This document shows, in pieces, positions 1 through 4,646 of a stretch of DNA of 5,322 nt. The first letter of the stretch is position 1, and every line of letters starts with the position of its first letter. Under the pieces are notes generated by a model, which did no database searches, was not told where the DNA came from, and saw only the letters and a list, made by a program, of their open reading frames with translations. The DNA comes from Candidatus Omnitrophota bacterium (GTDB lineage: Bacteria; Omnitrophota; Gorgyraeia; Zapsychrales; Zapsychraceae): positions 1-5,322 of the forward strand of contig JACRHQ010000018.1 in the NCBI GenBank assembly GCA_016217585.1, written 5' to 3'. A program made the position numbers and the translations under genes.

Positions 1-1
1 A

Positions 2-241
2 TGTGACATATTAAACGGGCAATTCAAGGTCAAGGTCATCACGCCCGAGGACATTATCGGCCTCAAGGTCCAGGCCAGCGTCAATGATCCCGGACGCGGC
101 GCGCGGGACCGGGCGGATATTGAAGAGCTATTGAAACGCCACGCGGACAAACTGGATCTGAAACTCTTACGCGAATATTTCTCACTTTTTGATCGCCAGG
201 ATGAATTAGACGAACTTTTAGGAAAGATTAAAAATGCTTAG
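2..241 (+). CDS. Nucleotidyltransferase-like protein (AbiEii/DUF6036-like), C-terminal fragment
   Basis: An open frame enters from the left edge and ends at TAG 239-241, giving the last 79 residues of a protein whose start lies outside the window. The visible part has a TPEDIIGLKVQA segment, then a charged stretch (NDPGRGARDRADIEELL) and a C-terminal helix pair containing LREYFSLFDRQDEL. From memory, this 'leading Asp/Glu-Asp, LK-Q, RD-ADI, LREYF-LFGR' pattern is typical of the C-terminal half of stand-alone nucleotidyltransferase-fold proteins related to AbiEii and DUF6036. The catalytic GS and DxD motifs would be upstream and cannot be checked. Such proteins usually sit with a small partner ORF, and a degraded one follows here with a stop/start overlap. 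A role in a toxin-antitoxin-like module is possible but not shown. Family assignment is moderate; the reading frame is sure. Confidence 0.6.
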   Translation, partial: CDILNGQFKVKVITPEDIIGLKVQASVNDPGRGARDRADIEELLKRHADKLDLKLLREYFSLFDRQDELDELLGKIKNA

Positions 242-431
242 TTCCACAGAGAAACAATAGATCCTTCAAGACGCCCGCAGCGTGCAAAGAAGGGACGCCT
301 TCCGCCAGGCACGGGCGGCCGATCCATTGCCTTCCTTTGACGCTTATCTGGAATTCCTCAATAGCGTGCATAAAATCTTCGCGCGCATATCTTCCAACCC
401 AAACCTCACCCGCGGGCATTTCAAGCTGTAG
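234..431 (+). pseudogene. Small partner ORF of the nucleotidyltransferase, interrupted by an amber codon
   Basis: ATG 234-236 overlaps the upstream TAG and is preceded by AGGAAAG (220-226) at 7 nt, a good ribosome site. The frame reads MLSSTEKQ, meets TAG at 258-260 (codon 9), then stays open for 56 more codons to TAG 429-431. The second part reads like a real protein: ILQDARSVQRRDAFRQAR, then PSFDAYLEFLNSVHKIF and a final GHFKL. From memory, small proteins of about 60-70 residues with a 'K-x-x-IL-DA, RR-x-FR, SF-DYL-FL, IF' pattern ending in FKL/NKL often sit beside nucleotidyltransferase-like genes, and both halves match it in one frame. The simplest reading is a single GAG or CAG to TAG change. 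Restart at GTG 282-284 could still give a shortened product. A sequencing or assembly error is the main alternative. Confidence 0.6.
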
Positions 432-436
432 CCCGC
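412..436 (+). other. Weak GC hairpin at the end of the broken gene
   Basis: GCGGGC (412-417) can pair with GCCCGC (431-436) around a 13-nt loop that includes the stop codon of the broken gene. There is no U-run directly after it, only an AT-rich tract from 443. It might slow read-through into rplM or protect a 3' end, but it lacks the features of a canonical intrinsic terminator. Confidence 0.25.
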
Positions 437-442
437 CTTCAT

Positions 443-482
443 GAAAATTTATTATTGACATCCGAAGTTGGAATGCTATACT
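443..482 (+). promoter_or_regulatory. rplM-rpsI promoter with UP-like tract and extended -10
   Basis: TTGACA (455-460) is a perfect sigma-70 -35 box. A 16-nt spacer leads to TATACT (477-482), which is preceded by TGC (474-476), the extended -10 TGn motif. The 12 bases before the -35 (443-454, gaaaatttatta) are AT-rich like an UP element, as expected for a ribosomal protein promoter. Start-point geometry puts +1 at about 488-491, only 2-5 nt before the rplM start codon at 493. Confidence 0.8.
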
Positions 483-492
483 TACTTCCTCT

Positions 493-927
493 ATGACACA
501 GAAGACATACATCGCGAAGGCGGAGAGTGTTGAGCGTAAATGTTACCTCATCGACGCCAAGGACAAGGTGGTCGGCAGGGTGGCCACGAAAGTGGCGACG
601 ATCCTGCGCGGCAAACACAAGGCCATCTATACCCCGCACGTCGATACGGGCGACCAGGTGATCATCATCAACGCCGAGAAGGTGCGCGTCACCGGGAAGA
701 AAATGCGGGACAAGCATTATCAGTATTACACCGGATTTCACAGCGGGCGCAAGGTAGTGCGTTTTGAGGAATTGATCCAGACCAGGCCCACCCAGGTGCT
801 GCGTCTGGCCATCACCCGGATGATCCCCTCGGGGCCGCTGGGCAACAAGGTCAAGACTAAATTAAAGATTTACGCGGGGGACAAGCACCCGCACCAGGCG
901 CAGAAGCCGATACCTTTGACAATATAG
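493..927 (+). CDS. rplM: Large subunit ribosomal protein L13 (uL13)
   Basis: This encodes L13, an early-assembling 50S protein that binds 23S rRNA. The 144-residue length is normal for the family. Recognisable segments in order are KTYIAKAESVERK (4-16), YLIDAKDKVVGRVAT (18-32), the LRGKHK...TPHVDTGD core (38-54), VIIINAEKVRVTGKK (56-70), and the C-terminal signature RMIPSGPLGNKVK (109-121) followed by YAGDKHPHQAQKP (127-139). The N-terminus aligns with normal L13 proteins from residue 3 onward, so ATG 493 is firmly the start. There is no Shine-Dalgarno: the bases just before ATG are pyrimidine-rich (cttacttcctct), and the only purine run, GGAA at 470-473, is 19 nt away and upstream of the predicted transcription start. 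Together with the promoter position this points to a leaderless or near-leaderless message. rpsI follows after 78 nt, the usual L13-S9 pair. Confidence 0.97.
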   Translation: MTQKTYIAKAESVERKCYLIDAKDKVVGRVATKVATILRGKHKAIYTPHVDTGDQVIIINAEKVRVTGKKMRDKHYQYYTGFHSGRKVVRFEELIQTRPTQVLRLAITRMIPSGPLGNKVKTKLKIYAGDKHPHQAQKPIPLTI

Positions 928-932
928 GACAC

Positions 933-983
933 AAAGTCACCACGTCACCAAGTCACATGTGACCTTGAGACATTGTGACGTGG
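933..983 (+). repeat. Octamer repeats and nested palindromes in the rplM-rpsI spacer
   Basis: Three octamers stand end to end: AAAGTCAC (933-940), CACGTCAC (941-948) and CAAGTCAC (949-956). Inverted copies of the same core follow. GTCACATGTGAC (952-963) is a perfect 12-bp palindrome, and CCACGTCAC (940-948) pairs over 9 bp with GTGACGTGG (975-983), enclosing it. The transcript could therefore fold into a 9-bp outer stem with an inner hairpin just before the rpsI ribosome site (AAGGAG, 991-996). There is no U-run, so it is not a terminator. It may be a mobile or degenerate intergenic repeat family, or an RNA element that tunes the rplM:rpsI ratio. Confidence 0.75.
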
Positions 984-1005
984 GACATTAAAGGAGTTAT
1001 ATCAG

Positions 1006-1401
1006 ATGGTAGAAGTTGTAAAATATTCGGCAACAGGAAGGCGCAAGACGTCGGTCGCCCGCGTGTGTCTTACCCCCGGGACGGGGGAGATCAAGATCAA
1101 CAACCGTCCGATGGAAAAGTATTTTGTCCGCGAAACGGATCGCCTTGTTGTCATGGAACCGTTCAAGACGACCAATACGTTGGGAAAATTTGATGTCGAT
1201 GTGCATGTCAACGGCGGCGGCATGACCGGCCAGGTCGGCGCCCTGCGCCTGGGCCTGTCCCGCGCCTTGTCTTTATGCGACCCCGAAAGCAAGACCGCCC
1301 TGAAAAAGGTGAATCTGTTAAGCAGAGACCCCAGAATGAAAGAGAGAAAGAAGCCGGGCCAAAAGGGAGCGCGTAAGAAATTCCAGTGGGTTAAGCGTTA
1401 A
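1006..1401 (+). CDS. rpsI: Small subunit ribosomal protein S9 (uS9)
   Basis: This encodes S9, a 30S head protein whose basic C-terminal tail reaches the P-site tRNA. The 131-residue length is normal. The N-terminus has YSATGRRKTSVARV (7-20). The S9 signature spans 70-88 with GGG, TGQ, GALRLG and SRAL. The tail has LLSRDPRMKERKKPG (104-118) and a basic end, GARKKFQWVKR, with the conserved terminal Lys-Arg; the more usual tail is FSKR, so WVKR is a mild variant. ATG 1006 is chosen because AAGGAG (991-996) lies 9 nt upstream and the family N-terminus begins right there. It is cotranscribed with rplM and closed by the terminator at 1431-1479. No sign of transfer or damage. Confidence 0.97.
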   Translation: MVEVVKYSATGRRKTSVARVCLTPGTGEIKINNRPMEKYFVRETDRLVVMEPFKTTNTLGKFDVDVHVNGGGMTGQVGALRLGLSRALSLCDPESKTALKKVNLLSRDPRMKERKKPGQKGARKKFQWVKR

Positions 1402-1430
1402 TCACGAACAGACATTTTGAAGGCAATTTC

Positions 1431-1479
1431 AAACCTATCTCCCTCGATAAAAGAGTTGACGAGATAGGTTTTTTATTTT
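1431..1479 (+). terminator. Intrinsic terminator of the rplM-rpsI operon
   Basis: AAACCTATCTC (1431-1441) pairs perfectly over 11 bp with GAGATAGGTTT (1461-1471), across a 19-nt loop, followed by a T-rich tract (six T at 1469-1474, then A and four T to 1479). It lies 29 nt after the rpsI stop and before the arg genes, so it separates the ribosomal and arginine operons. The loop is longer than in textbook terminators; an inner CTC/GAG pairing could shorten it. Confidence 0.85.
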
Positions 1480-1484
1480 AATAT
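1456..1484 (+). promoter_or_regulatory. Candidate promoter of the arg operon, overlapping the terminator
   Basis: TTGACG (1456-1461) matches five of six -35 bases. After a 17-nt spacer comes TAATAT (1479-1484), a 4/6 -10 box. TTTAAT (1477-1482), a 5/6 match at 15-nt spacing, is an alternative. The -35 sits at the end of the terminator loop and the first base of its 3' arm; the -10 begins at or in the end of the T-tract. Transcription would start near 1489-1492, about 50 nt before argC and on the left edge of the 20-bp palindrome. Confidence 0.6.
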
Positions 1485-1488
1485 ACAC

Positions 1489-1508
1489 ACTATTCGTCGA
1501 CGAATAGT
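1489..1508. promoter_or_regulatory. Perfect 20-bp palindrome at the predicted argC transcription start
   Basis: ACTATTCGTCGACGAATAGT is its own reverse complement with no mismatch or spacer; the bases just outside (c1488 and c1509) break the symmetry. It covers the predicted +1 to +20 region of the arg operon, a classic place for a repressor operator. If transcribed from its first base it would form a 5'-terminal stem of 8 bp with a UCGA loop. It does not match the known ARG box (TGAAT and ATTCA half-sites around an AT-rich centre): its centre is GC-containing and the half-sites have the opposite sense. Which protein binds it, if any, is unknown. Confidence 0.65.
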
Positions 1509-1542
1509 CATAACTCCAAGGACGAAAGCGGGTTAGAATATT

Positions 1543-2583
1543 ATGGCAAACGCACCAGCAACCAGGATCAATGTCGGTATTGTGGGGATCAGCGGCTATT
1601 CCGGCGGCGTTGCTTTGGAGCTTTTATTAAATCATCCGGGCGCGCGTGTCAGTTATGTCAGCGCGAACAATACGCAGGGAAAGGTGAGCGAAATCTGGCC
1701 GAAACTGGCCGGCCGCACCCCGCTTGTGTGCGAGAAGTTTGACCTTAAAAAGGCCGTTGCCCTGTGCGATGTGGTTTTTTTGGCGGTCCCGCACACGGTT
1801 TCCATGAAAATCACGCCGAAGCTGCTGGCCGCGGGCAGGCGCGTAATCGACTTGAGCGGCGATTACCGTCTCCGGAACCCCGCCGAATACGCCCGCTGGT
1901 ACGGCGCCCGACACAAGGACGCGAAGAACCTCGCGAAGGCCGTTTATGGACTCCCCGAACTGTACCGTGAAGATATCCGCAAGGCAAAACTGATCGCCAA
2001 CCCGGGTTGTTATCCGACGGCCGCCTTGCTCGCGCTCGCGCCGCTTTCGACGACGCACGCGAAAGTCATCGAATCGGTCGCCGTGGACGCCAAGTCCGGC
2101 GTGACCGGGGCGGGGCGCAAAGCCAAACTCCAGTTCGCCTTCGGCGAGGTCAATGAAAATTTCAGGGCGTACAAGGCGCTTTACCATCAGCACGTCCCCG
2201 AAATGGAATTGTACCTCTCCAAAGTCGCCGGGAAGAATCTGACCGTCGATTTTGTGCCGCATCTATTGCCGGTCAACTGCGGGATCCTGGAAACGATTTA
2301 CGTGCGGCTTAAAGAAAAACTGACGCCGGCCGCGGTCTATAAAATTTACGGGCGTTTTTATAAAAAAGAACCCTTTGTGCGCGTCCTGGCGCCGGAGGCG
2401 CAGCCGGAGTTGCGCAGCGTCGTCGGCACCAACATGTGCGATATCGGGCTGGTCGTCAGCAAGGACGGGCGCCTGGTCGTTATCATCAGCGTCCTCGACA
2501 ACCTGATGAAAGGCGCGTCGGGCCAGGCGGTGCAGAACATGAATATTATGTGCGGGTTCAGGGAAGAAGAAGGACTTCAATGA
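1543..2583 (+). CDS. argC: N-acetyl-gamma-glutamyl-phosphate reductase
   Basis: ArgC reduces N-acetylglutamyl phosphate to N-acetylglutamate semialdehyde with NADPH, the third step from glutamate to ornithine, in the cytoplasm. The 346-residue length fits the long (type 1) family. The N-terminal Rossmann loop GISGYSGG is at 15-22, VPHTVSM at 82-88, and the catalytic cysteine is Cys156 in ANPGCYPTA. The catalytic-type His217 is in HQHVPEM, and the C-terminus has GTNMCDIGL and DNLMKGASGQAVQNMN, all as expected. ATG 1543 is the first start after an in-frame TAG at 1534-1536; it gives about eight residues before the usual N-terminus. No convincing Shine-Dalgarno is present: AAGGAC at 1518-1523 is about 20 nt away. 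The 3' end overlaps argJ by four bases (ATGA), suggesting coupled translation. Confidence 0.97.
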   Translation: MANAPATRINVGIVGISGYSGGVALELLLNHPGARVSYVSANNTQGKVSEIWPKLAGRTPLVCEKFDLKKAVALCDVVFLAVPHTVSMKITPKLLAAGRRVIDLSGDYRLRNPAEYARWYGARHKDAKNLAKAVYGLPELYREDIRKAKLIANPGCYPTAALLALAPLSTTHAKVIESVAVDAKSGVTGAGRKAKLQFAFGEVNENFRAYKALYHQHVPEMELYLSKVAGKNLTVDFVPHLLPVNCGILETIYVRLKEKLTPAAVYKIYGRFYKKEPFVRVLAPEAQPELRSVVGTNMCDIGLVVSKDGRLVVIISVLDNLMKGASGQAVQNMNIMCGFREEEGLQ

Positions 2584-3725
2584 AGATTCTCAAAAACGGC
2601 GGGGTCACGACTCCCAAGGGATTCCGGGCCAACGGTGTCGCGGCGGGGATCAAGCGTTCGGGCAAGCTGGACCTGGCCTTGATTACCAGCGACGTGCCGG
2701 CGACGGCCGCGGCGGTTTTTACCAAGAATTCCATCAAGGCGGCGCCCCTGCTTGTCAGCCAAAAACATTTACGCGATCATAAGGCGCAGGCGATCGTCGT
2801 CAACAGCGGCAACGCCAACTGTTTTACCGGTAAACCCGGCCTGGCCGGCGCCCGGCGCACGACCGAGGTGGTCGGCCGGCTGCTGGATATCCCCGGCGAG
2901 GACGTGGTCGTCACATCGACAGGCATCATCGGCCGTCCGCTGCCGTTTCCAAAAATTTATAAAGCGGCCAAAGGGCTTGTCGAGGGATTGAGCGTCCATG
3001 GCGCAGAGAAGGCGGCGGAGGCGATCCTGACGACGGACACCTGCACGAAAACGGCCGCCGTCGATCTGGTCCTGGGAGGCCGGAAGGTCACGATCGGCGC
3101 GTGCGCCAAGGGCTCGGGCATGATTGCCCCGGATATGGCCACGATGCTCGCGTTTATCACGACGGACGCCGCCATCAGCGCCGGGATGTTGAAGGCGGCG
3201 CTGCTCCGGGCCAACGACCAGTCCTTTAACAGTATTACCGTCGACGGCTGCATGAGCACCAACGATATGGTCGTTGTCCTGGCCAACGGGCTTGCGCAAA
3301 ACAAGCCGGTCGCCAAAGCGGGGAAAGATTTTCAGGCCTTCGTCAAGGCGCTCCATTACGTCTGCCTGGACCTGGCCAAAAAGGTCGTGCTGGACGGCGA
3401 AGGCGCCACCAAGTTTATTGAGATCCGGATCCGCGGCGCCGGCGACGAGCGGCAAGCCCGCAAGGCGGGGCTCGCGATCGCCAATTCCGTCCTGGTGAAA
3501 ACCGCCGCCTTCGGCAGCAACCCTAACTGGGGACGCGTGGCGGCCGCGGTCGGGGCGCTGGGGATCGCGCGCGTGACGGAAGAAAACCTGAAGATCGGCT
3601 TCAGCGATTTCACCCGCAAGGACATCACGATCAACGTCGACCTGAACATGGGCGCGGCGGGCGCGGTGGTGTATACGTCGGATTTGTCCTGTGAATACGT
3701 GAAGATCAACGGGGAATATAATTGA
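2580..3725 (+). CDS. argJ: Glutamate N-acetyltransferase / ornithine acetyltransferase (ArgJ)
   Basis: ArgJ moves the acetyl group from N-acetylornithine to glutamate, releasing ornithine and recycling acetyl; some members also use acetyl-CoA, which sequence alone does not settle here. The 381-residue product is cut by itself into alpha and beta chains: the site is in KGSGMIAPDMATMLAFITTDA (177-197), with Thr188 as predicted nucleophile and beta-chain first residue. The oxyanion-hole Thr-Gly is T114-G115 in TSTGIIG. Other family segments are VVNSGNANCFTG (73-84), GCMSTNDM (223-230), LDGEGATKF (271-279), FGSNPNWGRV (311-320) and the C-terminal VKINGEYN. ATG 2580 is chosen because AAGGA (2570-2574) lies 5 nt upstream, it overlaps the argC stop, and the protein begins where the family does. 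A longer frame from 2436 lies inside argC and is not real. It ends in TGATG with argB. Confidence 0.97.
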   Translation: MKILKNGGVTTPKGFRANGVAAGIKRSGKLDLALITSDVPATAAAVFTKNSIKAAPLLVSQKHLRDHKAQAIVVNSGNANCFTGKPGLAGARRTTEVVGRLLDIPGEDVVVTSTGIIGRPLPFPKIYKAAKGLVEGLSVHGAEKAAEAILTTDTCTKTAAVDLVLGGRKVTIGACAKGSGMIAPDMATMLAFITTDAAISAGMLKAALLRANDQSFNSITVDGCMSTNDMVVVLANGLAQNKPVAKAGKDFQAFVKALHYVCLDLAKKVVLDGEGATKFIEIRIRGAGDERQARKAGLAIANSVLVKTAAFGSNPNWGRVAAAVGALGIARVTEENLKIGFSDFTRKDITINVDLNMGAAGAVVYTSDLSCEYVKINGEYN

Positions 3726-4579
3726 TGGAAAATATCATCAAAAAAGCGGCGGTCCTTATCGAGGCGATCCCCTATATCCACGCCTTCCGCCGCAAGGTCT
3801 TTGTCATCAAGTACGGCGGCAGCATCCTCGATGACCCGGCCATCCGGAAGAATATTTTTCAGGACATTATTTTCTTGAGTTACGTCGGGATCCGCACCGT
3901 AATCGTCCACGGCGGTGGGCCGCATATCAGCAGCCGCCTCAAAGACGCCGGCATCAAATCCGAGTTCCACGAAGGCATCCGCGTGACCGACAAGGCGACC
4001 CTGACGATCGTCCAGGAAGAACTGGACAAGCTCAACAAGCAGATCGTCCACGAAATCAGGGACCTCAAGGGCGCCGTGACCGGGCTCAATGGTGAGGAAA
4101 ACATCGTTTACGTCGAGAAAAAGAAGGCCTCTAAAGATCTCGGATACGTGGGGACTATTACCAGTATCGAGAAGGAGGTCCTGGAGGAGCATTTGCATAA
4201 AGAATATATCACCGTCGTGTCTCCGATGGGAATTTCGCTGGAGAAACAGCCGCACAACATCAACGCCGACGAGGTGGCCAGCGCCATCGCCGGGTCGTTA
4301 GGGGCCGAAAAATTTGTTCTATTGACGAATGTGCAGGGCGTTATGCGTAACATCGAGGACCAGGGGTCGCTGCTTTCCACGCTGACGGCGGATGAGGTGA
4401 CGAGTCTTATCGAGCAGAAGATCATCCAGGGCGGGATGATCCCCAAGGTGAACTCGTGCGTGGCCGCGCTGACCGGCGGCGTGCGCAAGGCGCATATTAT
4501 CGACGCCCGCATCCAGCACGCGCTCTTGCTGGAGATTTTTACGGACCGCGGTATCGGGACGCAAATTATGAAAAAGTAA
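3725..4579 (+). CDS. argB: Acetylglutamate kinase, arginine-sensitive type
   Basis: ArgB phosphorylates N-acetylglutamate with ATP, the committed and usually feedback-controlled step. The 284-residue protein shows the amino acid kinase fold: KYGGS (29-33, catalytic Lys29), VHGGGPH (61-67), RVTD (86-89), NINADEVASAIAG (178-190, catalytic Asp182) and GGMIPKVNSC (236-245, Lys241). The helix before the core (residues 1-20) and the C-terminal HALLLEIFTDRGIGTQI are features of hexameric, arginine-inhibited kinases; inhibition here is inferred, not shown. The middle part (IVQEELDKLNKQIVHEIRDLKG, about 95-116) departs from the common VEMVL-GxVNK pattern. ATG 3725 shares one base with the argJ stop, with GGGGAA (3711-3716) 8 nt upstream; TTG 3722 is possible but would add one Met and is less likely. 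Confidence 0.97.
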   Translation: MENIIKKAAVLIEAIPYIHAFRRKVFVIKYGGSILDDPAIRKNIFQDIIFLSYVGIRTVIVHGGGPHISSRLKDAGIKSEFHEGIRVTDKATLTIVQEELDKLNKQIVHEIRDLKGAVTGLNGEENIVYVEKKKASKDLGYVGTITSIEKEVLEEHLHKEYITVVSPMGISLEKQPHNINADEVASAIAGSLGAEKFVLLTNVQGVMRNIEDQGSLLSTLTADEVTSLIEQKIIQGGMIPKVNSCVAALTGGVRKAHIIDARIQHALLLEIFTDRGIGTQIMKK

Positions 4580-4637
4580 CCAGTGGCAGAAGCCAGAAAA
4601 TTGTTTTCTGGTTACAGGTTACTGGAGTCTGGTTACT
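4575..4637 (+). repeat. Heptamer repeats and hairpins in the argB-argD spacer
   Basis: Four heptamers stand end to end: GGTTACA (4610-4616), GGTTACT (4617-4623), GGAGTCT (4624-4630, degenerate) and GGTTACT (4631-4637). An inverted copy, AGTAACCAG (4575-4583), covers the argB stop codon and pairs exactly with CTGGTTACT (4629-4637). Inside lies a perfect short hairpin, CCAGAAAA (4593-4600), loop TTG, TTTTCTGG (4604-4611). No U-run follows, so this is not a simple terminator. The spacer is 67 nt long. I see no promoter for argD in it. Confidence 0.75.
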
Positions 4638-4646
4638 CAAGTACAT

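Noticed and set aside
1..10. ATGTGACA at the window start as another copy of the GTGAC repeat or as a start codon
   Set aside because: It lies in the coding frame of the truncated gene, ATG is followed at once by TGA in its own frame, and a single short match is expected by chance.
381..386. GCGCGC palindrome
   Set aside because: Six bases within the reading frame of the broken gene; common in GC-rich DNA.
234..927. Amber stop-codon reassignment
   Set aside because: TAG ends three frames here at family-appropriate points (the nucleotidyltransferase, the small ORF and rplM), so the internal TAG at 258 is better read as a nonsense change.
1489..1508. ARG box for ArgR/AhrC
   Set aside because: The half-sites and the centre do not fit the consensus of TGAAT and ATTCA around AT-rich bases.
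2436..2579. Longer N-terminus for argJ
   Set aside because: The added part lies inside argC in another frame, has no ArgJ similarity, and a good ribosome site and overlap start support ATG 2580.
1627..4255. Long antisense open frames (211, 228 and 299 codons) opposite argC, argJ and argB
   Set aside because: They lie wholly opposite well-recognised genes, have low-complexity Arg/Asp/Ala-rich translations typical of GC-rich reverse frames, and show no family motifs.
4593..4611. CCAGAAAA/TTTTCTGG hairpin as an argB terminator
   Set aside because: The T-run is inside the stem and no U-run follows; argD is the next gene of the same pathway and no new promoter is seen.
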